Below, piece after piece: positions 8,982-17,740 of a stretch of 64,000 bases of DNA (position 1 is the first letter of the stretch; each line of letters opens with the position of its first letter). This DNA comes from SZUA-430 sp044220975 (GTDB lineage Bacteria; Pseudomonadota; Alphaproteobacteria; Micropepsales; Micropepsaceae), in NCBI GenBank assembly GCA_044220975.1, contig JBGAPZ010000018.1, forward strand, positions 1 to 64,000, in the 5' to 3' direction. A model generated the notes under the pieces. It saw only the letters and a program-made list of their open reading frames with translations, was not told where the DNA came from and did not search any database. The translations under genes and the position numbers were made by a program.

Positions 8982-9445
8982 GCGATCTCGAACGTAGCTT
9001 CGACTTCGACGGCGACGTTGCGCGGTAGAGAGCCGGCGCCGACTGCAGCGCGCGCGTGTTTTCCGAGGTCGCCGAAGATTTGCACGATGGTATCGGACGC
9101 GCCGTTGATCACCTCAGGATGTTGGGCGAAGCCTTGGATGGCGTTTACAAAGCCCGTGATCTTCATGCAACGTTTCACCCGGTCCAAGTTGCCGCCGCAA
9201 GCTTCTCTCAGTTGCGCAACGATATTGATTGCGCAAAGGCGTGCGGCAGCTTGGCCTTGTTCGACGGTGAATTCTTTACCGACTTGGCCGACGTACTCCA
9301 GGCCGTTTGGACCCAATGTCACTTGGCCGGAGATGAACACCAAATTGCCTGACACGACAAACGGGACATAGTTCGCAACCGGTGCCGCGGCTTTGGGTAG
9401 TGTGATGTCAAGTTCCTTCAGGCGAGCGTCGACGCGTCCGGTCAT
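8978..9445 (-). CDS. RidA family protein
   Basis: The protein is about 155 residues and belongs to the YjgF/YER057c/UK114 fold. Motifs are FVVSGNLVFISGQVTLGPNG, the AARLCAINIVAQLREACGGNL helix and a C-terminal GAGSLPRNVAVEVEATFEIA. RidA enzymes hydrolyse reactive enamine/imine intermediates made by PLP enzymes. This one is of the longer RidA subgroup, so its substrate may differ. I chose the ATG at 9445 (MTGRVDARLKEL) over the long upstream extension. Its 3' end overlaps the acyltransferase start. Confidence 0.88.
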   Translation of the reverse strand: MTGRVDARLKELDITLPKAAAPVANYVPFVVSGNLVFISGQVTLGPNGLEYVGQVGKEFTVEQGQAAARLCAINIVAQLREACGGNLDRVKRCMKITGFVNAIQGFAQHPEVINGASDTIVQIFGDLGKHARAAVGAGSLPRNVAVEVEATFEIA

Positions 9446-9535
9446 GTCTTGTCCCTTTGCGAAAGGCGAGTGTCCATGCGAGAAACGCAGGCTCGCAAAT
9501 CGGGCGCGCCGACGCAACTTCGGAACGCGGATATC

Positions 9536-10612
9536 ATGTCAAAGCGTCTTGATGCCGACGACCGTTGTCCCTTGCGCGACGGGCTTTTCATGCCCGCCGA
9601 GTGGGAATCGCACGCGCGCACGTGGATGGCATGGCCCTGCCGGTTGGAGCCCTGGGGATCGGCGGACGGCATGTTGCGCGCGCGGTTAGGTTATGCGGCC
9701 GTGGCGCGCGCGATTTCTGGGTTCGAGAAGGTGACGATCGCAATTCATCCACGCGACATCGATGAGGCGCGGCTGATGCTGGGGCGCGGGATTGAGATAT
9801 TCGAGGTTCCGATCGACGACTCGTGGGCGCGCGACAGTGGGCCGATTTTCGTGAGTGACGGGCGTAACGGCGTCGCCGGTGTGCATTGGCGCTTCAACGC
9901 GTGGGGAAACAAATATCTTGGGTTTGATGAGGATGCGGCGCTGGGACAGCGCGTGATCGAGGCTCTGGACATGCGCCGCTACGAGGGTCCGATGGTACTC
10001 GAAGGCGGGTCGGTTTGTGTCGATGGCGAAGGTACGTTGCTGACGACCGAGCAATGCTTGCTCAATCCGAACCGGAACCCGAATCTTGACCGGCAGCAGA
10101 TCGAAGAACGTTTGGCGCTCTATTTTGGCGTGACGAAGGTCATTTGGCTCGGCGAAGGGTTGGAGGACGACGAGACAGACGGACATGTCGATAACGTTGC
10201 TTGCTTTGCGAGTCCAGGGCGCGTGTTAGTCTACGGTGCGCGCGAGAAAGGGGGATTGAACGAGCGTGTCATGCGGGACAACATCGCGCGTCTCGAATCG
10301 GCTCGGGATGCGCGCGGCCGCGCGTTAGAGATCATCGCGTTGCCCGAACCGGCGCGACGCGAGCGGCATGATGGGCGCAGGCTCGACATGAGCTACATCA
10401 ATTTTGCTTTCGCAAACTATGGGATCGTAATGCCGTCGTTCGACGATCCGATGGACGCGGTCGCTGCCGAGATCATGGAAAAGGCGTTTGCGGACCGGCG
10501 GATCGTCCAGGTTCCATCGCTCGATATCGTCGAAGGCGGCGGCGGTATTCACTGCATTACACAGCAACAGCCGGCGGGGCACGCGCTTCCGCCGGAAAGG
10601 CATATGAGATGA
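9536..10612 (+). CDS. aguA: Agmatine deiminase
   Basis: This is a 358-residue guanidino-group-modifying enzyme that hydrolyses agmatine to N-carbamoylputrescine plus ammonia. It has the N-terminal MPAEWESHARTWMAWP block, DDSWARDSGPIFV, the EGGSVCVDGEGTLLTTEQCL block, EDDETDGHVDN, and the catalytic Cys340 in GGGGIHCITQQQPAG. The start is taken as ATG 9536 (MSKRLDADD), though the ribosome binding site is weak. Its end overlaps aguB by 4 bases, so the two putrescine-forming steps are coupled. Confidence 0.95.
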   Translation: MSKRLDADDRCPLRDGLFMPAEWESHARTWMAWPCRLEPWGSADGMLRARLGYAAVARAISGFEKVTIAIHPRDIDEARLMLGRGIEIFEVPIDDSWARDSGPIFVSDGRNGVAGVHWRFNAWGNKYLGFDEDAALGQRVIEALDMRRYEGPMVLEGGSVCVDGEGTLLTTEQCLLNPNRNPNLDRQQIEERLALYFGVTKVIWLGEGLEDDETDGHVDNVACFASPGRVLVYGAREKGGLNERVMRDNIARLESARDARGRALEIIALPEPARRERHDGRRLDMSYINFAFANYGIVMPSFDDPMDAVAAEIMEKAFADRRIVQVPSLDIVEGGGGIHCITQQQPAGHALPPERHMR

Positions 10613-11481
10613 GACAGATCACGCTTGCGGCGACGCAGATGGCGTGCGGGCCAGATCGTGCGGCTAACGTCGCGAACGCGAAGCGGTTGGTGCGTGTGGC
10701 GAAAGCGCAAGGCGCGCAGGTGATTTTGATCCAAGAGCTCTTCGACGCGCCGTATTTCTGCAAAGACCAGGCTGCGAAGCACTTTGCGCTGGCGGAGCCT
10801 TACGAGAACAATGCGTTGATCGGCGAGTTTTCTGCGCTTGCCAAAGAGCTTTCGGTCGTCCTGCCGCTTTCGTTCTTCGAGAAGGCGAACAACGCGCATT
10901 TCAATTCGCTGGCGATGATCGATGCAGACGGTTCCGTGCTCGGCCGTTATCGCAAGTCGCATATTCCTGATGGCCCGGGCTACCAAGAGAAGTTCTATTT
11001 CAATCCCGGCGATACGGGGTTCAAGGTTTGGCCGACGCGTTACGGCAAGATCGGCGCAGCGATTTGTTGGGATCAGTGGTTTCCGGAGTGCGCGCGCGCG
11101 ATGGCGTTGATGGGGGCGGAGATCCTTTGTTACCCGACTGCGATCGGTACGGAACCACCGCCGGCACCGCCGATCGACTCGTCGGCGCACTGGCGGCGCG
11201 TGATGCAGGGGCATGCTGGCGCGAGCTATGTTCCACTCATCGCTTCGAACAGGATTGGGCGTGAAGTGGGCGAAACGTGCGAAATCACTTTCTATGGCAC
11301 ATCGTTCGTCGCGGGGCCGACGGGTGAGATCTTGGCCGACGCGGGCCGCGATAAGGAGGCGGTAGTCACGGCCACCGTCGATCTTGACGCGATTGCGGCT
11401 GCGCGCAATTCGTGGGGATTATTTCGAGATCGGCGGCCAGAGCTTTATGGGCTCTTGATGTCGCTCGATGGGAAGGCCTAG
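10609..11481 (+). CDS. aguB: N-carbamoylputrescine amidase
   Basis: This is a 290-residue nitrilase-superfamily amidase that removes the carbamoyl group to give putrescine, CO2 and ammonia. The catalytic triad is visible: Glu43 (IQELFDAPYF), Lys116 (GRYRKSHIPDGPGY) and Cys153 (GAAICWDQWFPE). The family-specific AIGTEPPPAPPIDSSAHW stretch is also present. It follows aguA with an ATGA overlap and converges with dinB, the two ends overlapping by 4 bases. Confidence 0.96.
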   Translation: MRQITLAATQMACGPDRAANVANAKRLVRVAKAQGAQVILIQELFDAPYFCKDQAAKHFALAEPYENNALIGEFSALAKELSVVLPLSFFEKANNAHFNSLAMIDADGSVLGRYRKSHIPDGPGYQEKFYFNPGDTGFKVWPTRYGKIGAAICWDQWFPECARAMALMGAEILCYPTAIGTEPPPAPPIDSSAHWRRVMQGHAGASYVPLIASNRIGREVGETCEITFYGTSFVAGPTGEILADAGRDKEAVVTATVDLDAIAAARNSWGLFRDRRPELYGLLMSLDGKA

Positions 11482-12728
11482 AGCGAGCGGCCCTTCTTGA
11501 TCGCGCTTGAGCCGAATTTCTCGCGCACTTTGTCCATTGCGCGCTCGGCGGCGTCACGGCGCGCGCCGGATTGATCGAACAGATCGGCCGTGTCGGTCTT
11601 TGCGAGCGGCACGAGGTCTGCGAGACCGATGCCAACTAGGCGGTAACGCTTGCCTTTCGTCTCAGTCCGCAGAAGGTCGCTGCCGGTTTCGAACAGACGA
11701 CGGGCGAGTTGCGTAGGGCGGTCGAGTGTTTGGCGGCGGGTAACGATTTTGAAGTCTGCTGTCTTCAGCTTCAGTTGCACGACGTTGCCGCCGAGTTCAG
11801 CCGCTTTGGCCCTGGCCGCCACTTTCTCACACAGTGCCCAGAGAATGCGCGTGAGCTGATCGGCGTCGGCGATGTCGTGTTCGAACGTCGTTTCGGCTGA
11901 GATACCTTTCGCTGGAGAGCGTGGCTCAACGGTGCGCGTGTCGTCGGCGTTCGAGAGGCGCCAGAGCCAAAGGCCGCTTGAGCCGAAGTGGGCGCCTAGT
12001 TCCTTAGGATTGCGACGCCGGACGTCGCTAATCGTGAAGATGCCATCTCGCGCGAGGGACGCAGCAAAAGCCTTGCCGACGCCGGGCAGCAACGTCACAG
12101 GGCGTGTCTCGAGGAAAGTTACGGCCTCGGCCTTGCCAATGACCGAAAAGCCGCGCGGCTTGTCGAGGTCAGATGCGACTTTGGCCAGAAACTTGTTGAA
12201 GCTGAGGCCGACGGAAACTGTGATCGAGAGTTCCGCCTCTATGCGGCGTGCGAGCCGAGCCAGCGTTTGCGCTGGCGCGCATTTGTGCAATCGCTCGGTG
12301 CCGGCAAGGTCGAGAAACGCTTCGTCGAGCGAAAGCGGCTCGACGAGCGGTGTTGTTTCCAGCATGAGTTGGCGGACTTCGCGACCCACGCTCACGTATT
12401 TCTGCATGCTTGGGTGAACGACGACCGCGTTCGGGCAGGCGGCGAGGGCTTTGAACATCGGCATCGCCGACTTCACGCCAAAGGTTCGTGCGATGTAGCA
12501 CGCGGCTGACACAACGCCCCGTTTGCCGCCGCCGACGATGACGGGTTTGTCGGCGATCGCGGGATTGTCGCGCTTTTCGATCGTTGCGTAAAACGCGTCG
12601 CAGTCGATGTGGGCCATCGAAAGGTTGGCGATCTCTTCGTGGCTCACCAGCCGTGGGCTTTTGCATGATCGGCAACGGCGGGCGCCGTCCCCAATCAGTT
12701 CGAAGCAATCGCGGCAGAGCGTGCTCAT
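11478..12728 (-). CDS. dinB: DNA polymerase IV with N-terminal zinc ribbon
   Basis: This is a Y-family translesion polymerase of about 416 residues. The N-terminus MSTLCRDCFE plus CRSCKSPRL gives a CxxC...CxxC zinc ribbon, common in alphaproteobacterial DinB. The catalytic core follows: MAHIDCDAFYATIEKRDNP, SLDEAFLDL and the LPGVGKAFAASLARDGI helix-hairpin-helix. The ATG at 12728 overlaps the stop of the HAD gene (TGA at 12727-12725), so translation is coupled. I saw no LexA-type site at this position. Confidence 0.93.
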   Translation of the reverse strand: MSTLCRDCFELIGDGARRCRSCKSPRLVSHEEIANLSMAHIDCDAFYATIEKRDNPAIADKPVIVGGGKRGVVSAACYIARTFGVKSAMPMFKALAACPNAVVVHPSMQKYVSVGREVRQLMLETTPLVEPLSLDEAFLDLAGTERLHKCAPAQTLARLARRIEAELSITVSVGLSFNKFLAKVASDLDKPRGFSVIGKAEAVTFLETRPVTLLPGVGKAFAASLARDGIFTISDVRRRNPKELGAHFGSSGLWLWRLSNADDTRTVEPRSPAKGISAETTFEHDIADADQLTRILWALCEKVAARAKAAELGGNVVQLKLKTADFKIVTRRQTLDRPTQLARRLFETGSDLLRTETKGKRYRLVGIGLADLVPLAKTDTADLFDQSGARRDAAERAMDKVREKFGSSAIKKGRSL

Positions 12729-13342
12729 GAAATCACTGACGATATCCACTCGGTGGCTCGCGGCCAGTCGTCGATGCGCCGATGCGCGTCGACCGCCGGC
12801 GGCAACAACTTCGCAAGTCGTGGGTCGGCGATGAAATGCAGGCGCTTCACATGCGGGGTTTCGGTTGCAACCGAACTTAAGTTGGGCGGCAAATCGTCGA
12901 TGAAGACGACGCTTTGCGCGAAGTCGCCGATTAGTTTCTTGACGACCGGGCCCTTGGGTCCTTTTCCGGCAATGACGGGATAGTTCATGTCGTGCTCGAT
13001 CAGGTTCTCGACGCGGGCGTCCCGTGAGGTTTCGGGCAAGTTCGACAGAATGATGATTTGGGCGCGATTGCTCAGGGTCTTGAGCGCGGCCGCGGCGCCT
13101 TCCACCGGTTCGAGGTGGCGGGTGTCGCTGGCGAAGAAGTCGGCGATCAGCTTTGTGACTGCTTCATCGGCGACGGCTTCGTTTGTGGCTTGATGTTTGA
13201 CGTTGCCGTGAATGCGGAACGACGTGAGATCCAGGTAGCAGCCATTGCGTTCGAGAAAGCGTTCGAGGCCTGCCAAGAAGCGCAAGAGGACCTCGTCGGC
13301 ATCGCAAATGACGAGTGGGCGCGTCGGGTCGAGTTTCACCAC
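12725..13342 (-). CDS. HAD superfamily hydrolase
   Basis: The protein has 205 residues. Motif I is ICDADEVLL with the two aspartates of the HAD nucleophile loop, motif II is IIILSNLPET, and the last acidic motif is VVFIDDLPPN. It is probably a small-molecule phosphatase of the cytoplasm, substrate unknown. It is sandwiched between DUF3572 and dinB with overlapping ends on both sides, which suggests a three-gene operon. Confidence 0.85.
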   Translation of the reverse strand: MVKLDPTRPLVICDADEVLLRFLAGLERFLERNGCYLDLTSFRIHGNVKHQATNEAVADEAVTKLIADFFASDTRHLEPVEGAAAALKTLSNRAQIIILSNLPETSRDARVENLIEHDMNYPVIAGKGPKGPVVKKLIGDFAQSVVFIDDLPPNLSSVATETPHVKRLHFIADPRLAKLLPPAVDAHRRIDDWPRATEWISSVIS

Positions 13343-13611
13343 GCACTCGATCCGTGTGGGTCGATGACGGCGCAGGCCGCCAGCAAAGCGCCGGGTTTGA
13401 GCCCTTCAGATTCCGAGAAATCCTTGGCCAACGACTCGTCGGCGGCGACAAAGCCGAGCACGGCAGCTAGAATCGCTTTATTATTATGCCCCGCAAGTAA
13501 TTCGTCAGGCGCGAGGCCGCTTGCGGTTAAGAATCGCTGAAGTTCATCCGGGCGTTCGGACAAGAATGTTAAAGCACGTTCAGACATTTCGAAGGCCAAC
13601 TCGCGTTTCAT
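13336..13611 (-). CDS. DUF3572 family protein
   Basis: This is a small protein of about 91 residues from the ATG at 13611 (MKRELAFEMSERALTFLSER). The pattern ALTFLSERPDELQRFLTASG, then a short acidic helix and a C-terminal VAADESLAKDFSES block, fits DUF3572, an alphaproteobacterial family without known function. It lies divergent from divK and overlaps the HAD gene by 7 bases. A GTG at 13635 is an alternative start. Confidence 0.82.
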   Translation of the reverse strand: MKRELAFEMSERALTFLSERPDELQRFLTASGLAPDELLAGHNNKAILAAVLGFVAADESLAKDFSESEGLKPGALLAACAVIDPHGSSAW

Positions 13612-13797
13612 TGGGTTTCGCGTTCCATCATGCACGTTTGAGTAGGGCTTATGCCGCCGAATTGTTGGCGGTTGGGCAAAGCTTATTTAACATTATTCGG
13701 ATGAAATATGACCCGAAAGAAAGGCAGATCGCGTGTTCGTGCGACAGCTGCCGAAAAACAAGATTTGGGGCTCAAGAGCCTTCGTTCGGAGACGCAC

Positions 13798-14172
13798 ATG
13801 GACGCCAGAGCGAAGACCGTTCTGATTGTGGAAGACAACGAGCTCAATATGAAGCTCTTTCACGATCTGCTGGACGCACACGGCTACAAGACGATTCAGA
13901 CGCGGGACGGGCTCGAGGCCTTGGACCTTGCGCGCAAACACGTGCCCGACCTGATCCTGATGGACATTCAGTTGCCGGAGGTCTCGGGGCTCGAAGTCAC
14001 GAAGTGGCTGAAGGAAGACGATGGACTGAAGAAGATCCCCGTCATCGCCGTTACCGCGTTCGCGATGAAGGGCGACGAAGAGAAGATCCGCCAGGGCGGC
14101 TGCGAGGCTTATATCTCGAAGCCGATCTCGGTGATGCATTTCCTCGAAACCATCCGCCGGTTCCTGGCTTAA
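13798..14172 (+). CDS. divK: Single-domain response regulator DivK
   Basis: The protein has 124 residues and is only a receiver domain: acidic pocket VEDNE (residues 11-15), phospho-acceptor Asp56 in LILMDIQLPEVSG, the Thr/Ala pair in IPVIAVTAFAMKGDEE, and Lys in YISKPISVMHF. DivK relays the PleC/DivJ signal to the CtrA phosphorelay and controls asymmetric division. The start is set at ATG 13798 after GGAGAC, matching the usual DivK length. An in-frame upstream ATG at 13708 would add 30 unlikely residues. pleD follows after 12 bases. Confidence 0.95.
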   Translation: MDARAKTVLIVEDNELNMKLFHDLLDAHGYKTIQTRDGLEALDLARKHVPDLILMDIQLPEVSGLEVTKWLKEDDGLKKIPVIAVTAFAMKGDEEKIRQGGCEAYISKPISVMHFLETIRRFLA

Positions 14173-14184
14173 GGCAACCGGCAC

Positions 14185-15555
14185 ATGACCGCCCGCGTTC
14201 TCGTCGTCGACGACATTCCGGCTAACGTCAAGCTGCTCGAAGCAAAGCTTGGCGCGGAGTATTTTGACGTCGTGACGGCCGGATCGGGCCCCGAGGCGCT
14301 TGCGCTTCTGAACAACGACAAGCCGGACATCATTCTGCTCGACGTCATGATGCCGGGCATGGATGGGTTCGAAGTCTGCCGCCGCATCAAGGGCAACCCT
14401 GCGACATCGCATCTTCCGGTCGTCATGGTGACAGCGCTCGATCAAGTGTCGGACCGGGTGCAAGGCCTTGAGGCTGGGGCCGACGACTTTCTGACCAAGC
14501 CAGTGAACGACGTCGCGCTGTTTGCGCGCGTGCGCAGCTTGGTGCGTATCAAAACGATGGTGGATGAGCTTCGCTTGCGCCAAGCCACCGGCGAGAGCAT
14601 GGGGCTTGTCGACCAAGACGAAAGTGCGCTCACGAACCCGATTGCGCGTGGCCGAATTCTTGTGGTCGAGGACCGCGAGCAGAGTGCGCAACGCATCGTC
14701 GAGACACTGTCGAACCACGAAGTCGAGGTCGTGCCGCAAACAACCGAGGCAATTGTCCGGGTGAAAAGCGGGGACTACGACCTTGTGATCGCGAGCTTGG
14801 CTCTCGACAAGCAAGACGGACTTCGCTTTTGCGCGACGCTACGTAGCTTGGATGCGACTCGGCAAACGCCAATTCTGACGATCGTGGACGAAGGCGATTT
14901 GAAGCGGCTTGTGCGCGCATTGGACATCGGGATCAACGACTACTTGATGCGCCCCGTCGAGCGTAGCGAACTTGTCGCACGTGTTACGACGCAACTGCGG
15001 CGCAAGCGTTATACAGATAAACTCAAGCATTCCCTGCAGCTGTCACTTGAAATGGCGATCACGGATCAACTGACGGGCCTGTTCAATCGGCGCTACATGT
15101 CGCGACACTTGAGCACGTTGATCGCCAATACCGGAAAGACCGGCAAGCCCGTGTCGTTCCTGATCATGGATATCGACTACTTCAAGCAGGTCAACGATAC
15201 ACACGGGCATGACGTGGGCGATGAAGTGCTGCGCGAATTCGCGCTACGCATTTCGGCGAATGTGCGTGGAATTGATCTCGCTTGCCGCTATGGCGGCGAG
15301 GAGTTCGTGGTCGTCATGCCGGATACAGACATGAACTTCGCCTATATGGTCGCGGAGCGTTTGCGCCAAGCGGTTGCCGATGCGCCGTTCCACATTGGTG
15401 TGGAGCCGGGTCAGCTTCCAATCACGATCTCAATCGGCGTCACCACGAGCGAGGGGCCGGACGACTCGGCTGAGGCGCTGCTCAAACGGGCAGACAAGGC
15501 GCTCTACCGCGCCAAGCGAGACGGACGCAATCGCGTTGTCGCTGACGCGGCCTAA
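14185..15555 (+). CDS. pleD: Diguanylate cyclase response regulator PleD
   Basis: The protein has 456 residues with REC-REC-GGDEF architecture. REC1 carries Asp53 (ILLDVMMPGMDG). REC2 (about 150-270) is degenerate, with ASLALDKQ in place of the phospho-Asp loop, as in the PleD adaptor domain. The cyclase domain has the active-site GGEEF near 370 and the inhibitory I-site RGID five residues before it. It makes c-di-GMP when phosphorylated and drives the swarmer-to-stalked transition in Caulobacter. It is in an operon with divK. Confidence 0.96.
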   Translation: MTARVLVVDDIPANVKLLEAKLGAEYFDVVTAGSGPEALALLNNDKPDIILLDVMMPGMDGFEVCRRIKGNPATSHLPVVMVTALDQVSDRVQGLEAGADDFLTKPVNDVALFARVRSLVRIKTMVDELRLRQATGESMGLVDQDESALTNPIARGRILVVEDREQSAQRIVETLSNHEVEVVPQTTEAIVRVKSGDYDLVIASLALDKQDGLRFCATLRSLDATRQTPILTIVDEGDLKRLVRALDIGINDYLMRPVERSELVARVTTQLRRKRYTDKLKHSLQLSLEMAITDQLTGLFNRRYMSRHLSTLIANTGKTGKPVSFLIMDIDYFKQVNDTHGHDVGDEVLREFALRISANVRGIDLACRYGGEEFVVVMPDTDMNFAYMVAERLRQAVADAPFHIGVEPGQLPITISIGVTTSEGPDDSAEALLKRADKALYRAKRDGRNRVVADAA

Positions 15556-15558
15556 GCA

Positions 15559-15586
15559 CAAAGAAAAGGGGCGCTTGAGGCGCCCC
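15559..15586 (-). terminator. Intrinsic terminator, rpmG side
   Basis: GGGGCGC (15568-15574) and GCGCCCC (15580-15586) form a perfect 7-bp stem with a 5-base loop. On the minus strand the stem is followed by TTTTCTTT, so it best serves rpmG. It also sits 12 bases after the pleD stop and may act in both directions. Confidence 0.8.
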
Positions 15587-15612
15587 GTTCGACGTCAGCC
15601 CTATGCGGCTGG

Positions 15613-15780
15613 CTATTTGATTTTACCTTCGACGTATTCGACGTGTTTGCGCACGACCGGGTCGTACTTCTTGACCTTGAACTTGTCCGTCATCGTGCGC
15701 GAGTTCTTTTTCGCGACATAGAAGTGGCCGGTGCCGGCGGATGAATTCAGCCGGATTTTGATCGTGGTGGGCTTCGCCAT
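15613..15780 (-). CDS. rpmG: 50S ribosomal protein L33
   Basis: This is a 55-residue basic protein starting MAKPTTIKIRLNSSAGTGHF and ending VRKHVEYVEGKIK, with the L33 core YVAKKNSRTMTDKFKVKKYD. It lacks the zinc-binding CxxC pairs, so it is the C-minus (zinc-independent) form. It is a single gene with a terminator directly after it. Confidence 0.96.
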   Translation of the reverse strand: MAKPTTIKIRLNSSAGTGHFYVAKKNSRTMTDKFKVKKYDPVVRKHVEYVEGKIK

Positions 15781-15840
15781 GGGGTCAAGCTTTCAGTCGC
15801 GTTCGAAGAGTGGCGGAAGCTACTGATCTAGGCGGGCAAG

Positions 15841-17016
15841 TCAACCCGGTGTGGGGCGCGGAATGGTCGCGGCCCGGACTCCAATGACCACCACCAAAGC
15901 CCCGGAAATCAGCGCCAAAACGACGGGCAGCCCGTGAGGGTTCCACAGGTCCATACCGATGCCGCCAAGGGTTGGGCCGACCATCACGCCAGCGGCATAC
16001 AGGATTGCGAAGGCGGCGTTCGCGGCTGCCAATTCACCCCCTTTGAAGGTCGAGCCCAGATGGGCCAGGCCGACAGCGTAGAGGCCCGCGATGAAGCCAC
16101 CCCAGATGAAGATCAGCGCAAGCGCGGGTGGGCCTGCTCCATTTGTCAGCGGCAGCACGCAGGCGCCTGCGAAGCCCACGGCGCCGCAAAGGATCATGAC
16201 CCAGCGCCGATCGACCTTGTCGGCGAGCCAGCCCAGGAACGGAACGAGGAGCATGTTGCCGAGGCCCAAGGCGGCGACGAGCAACGTCGCTTCTTTCTCG
16301 ACCGAACCCAGGCGCACTGCATAGACGGTCAAGAAGGCACCGGCGCATGCCTCGATTGCGCCGTAGCCGAGGCCGGCGGCGGCGGCCGAGGGCGAGCGTA
16401 AGACGAAGCTAAACATCGCGCGGGCCGGTGCGTGTTCGACCGGTGGCACGATGCGGCGCGCGGCAAGCAGTGGCGCCGCCGCCACCAACATCGCCAAAGC
16501 GCCGACAAGAAATGGTGCCCAGCCCGTCGTTCCGAGACCTTGGATAATGATCGGTCCCAGCGCGAACCCCGCTGAAAAGATCGAGGCGTAAATCGCAACG
16601 AGGCGCCCGCGTATATTGTCGGTTGCTATTTGGTTGATCCAGACCTCGCTCACGATGAAGAGGCCCTGCAAAGCGCTATTCAGGACGAAGCGCAGAAAGA
16701 ACCAAGTGACGAGGTCGTTCGTCCCGCGAAACGCGACAAGAGCGGCGGCAGCTACGACATAGCAAATCGCAAGAAATTTGACGGTTCCGATGCGGGCAGC
16801 GAGCGCCGGCACGAAGGGTGAGACGATGATCATAGCGAGGGCGCCGAATGTCGCGTTCGCACCATTGAGGGTTGCAGGGACGCCGTTGCGCTCCATGATC
16901 AGCGAGAGCAGCGGCAGCGATAGGCCCATGCCGACGCCGTTTGCGAACACGCAGGCATAAATAGCGGCGAGACTTTGGCGCCGTTCGCGCGCGTTCAAGC
17001 TTGCAGCTTCAACCAT
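15841..17016 (-). CDS. MFS transporter, YcaD-like
   Basis: This is a membrane protein of about 391 residues with some 12 hydrophobic segments. It starts at ATG 17016 (MVEAASLNARERR). The motif GVGMGLSLPLLSLIMERNG and the SEVWINQIATDNIRGRLVAIY block in the central region are typical of the YcaD/UMF1-like branch of the major facilitator superfamily. The substrate is unknown. The start overlaps the end of the Nudix gene by 8 bases. Confidence 0.85.
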   Translation of the reverse strand: MVEAASLNARERRQSLAAIYACVFANGVGMGLSLPLLSLIMERNGVPATLNGANATFGALAMIIVSPFVPALAARIGTVKFLAICYVVAAAALVAFRGTNDLVTWFFLRFVLNSALQGLFIVSEVWINQIATDNIRGRLVAIYASIFSAGFALGPIIIQGLGTTGWAPFLVGALAMLVAAAPLLAARRIVPPVEHAPARAMFSFVLRSPSAAAAGLGYGAIEACAGAFLTVYAVRLGSVEKEATLLVAALGLGNMLLVPFLGWLADKVDRRWVMILCGAVGFAGACVLPLTNGAGPPALALIFIWGGFIAGLYAVGLAHLGSTFKGGELAAANAAFAILYAAGVMVGPTLGGIGMDLWNPHGLPVVLALISGALVVVIGVRAATIPRPTPG

Positions 17017-17668
17017 GAGCCTTCGCGAGCGGCTTGTTGCGCCGGTAGCGAAAGAACGGTGCGTCGCGTACGGCGCCGGCTTCAACAGCTGTAAGTTCGC
17101 TTAGAATGAACTTGGTCACGTCCACGGCAGGGAGCGTCTGGGCGTGATCAAGCGGGTACCAATCAAGAGCCGTGAGCTCGCCGTTGCTTTTGATTTCACC
17201 TTCGGCTGCGTCGCCGTCGGCGAGGAAGAAGCGGGCGTGGAAGCGCACCGGCGCCGAGGCTGGTGTTATTGCGCGACCGAGAAAGCGTAAGCGGTCGTGC
17301 GCTGGGGCGATGCCCCGAGCCGCAAACTCTGCCCAGATTCCCTCACGCAACCCCGCATCGCCGCGTCCCGCAACGATCAGTCCGGTTTCCTCGAATGTCT
17401 CGCGTATCGCGGCGGTCGCGAGGCCGCGTGCCAGTGCCGGTGTGCACCCGCCGCGCTCGCAAAGTTCGTTCAGTGCGTTCACAGACAGGTGTGCGCTGGG
17501 CGCGACCGCGACATCGCTTTTGTCGAGGCGGCCGCCCGGGAATACATACGCTTCCGGAAACACAGCTTTTGCGGAGCGGCGTCCCATGAGGATTTGCGTA
17601 ACGCCGCTGCGGCGCCTGACAAGCACAAGCGATGCGGCGTGGCGCGGCTTTACGGGGCGTTCGGTCAT
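17009..17668 (-). CDS. Nudix hydrolase with a long insertion in the Nudix box
   Basis: The protein has about 219 residues. The Nudix signature is split: VFPGGRLDKSD is followed by about 40 residues before AIRETFEETGLIV. This arrangement is found in the NUDT19/RP2p-like group that cleaves CoA-type or other nucleotide diphosphate esters. Exact substrate unknown. The start is ATG 17668 (MTERPVKPRHAASLVLV). Downstream it overlaps the MFS gene. Confidence 0.85.
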   Translation of the reverse strand: MTERPVKPRHAASLVLVRRRSGVTQILMGRRSAKAVFPEAYVFPGGRLDKSDVAVAPSAHLSVNALNELCERGGCTPALARGLATAAIRETFEETGLIVAGRGDAGLREGIWAEFAARGIAPAHDRLRFLGRAITPASAPVRFHARFFLADGDAAEGEIKSNGELTALDWYPLDHAQTLPAVDVTKFILSELTAVEAGAVRDAPFFRYRRNKPLAKAHG

Positions 17669-17740
17669 GCGCCTTTCAAGCACGCACCCGGGTTAGAAGG
17701 CAAACGGCCAGGATTGCCGAGCCGCTTGCTTTGCTGGGAC

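Noticed and set aside
13693..14814. 373-codon open frame on the minus strand over divK-pleD
   Set aside because: It lies antisense to two clear response-regulator genes, has no recognisable domain, and its composition is that of a high-GC shadow frame.
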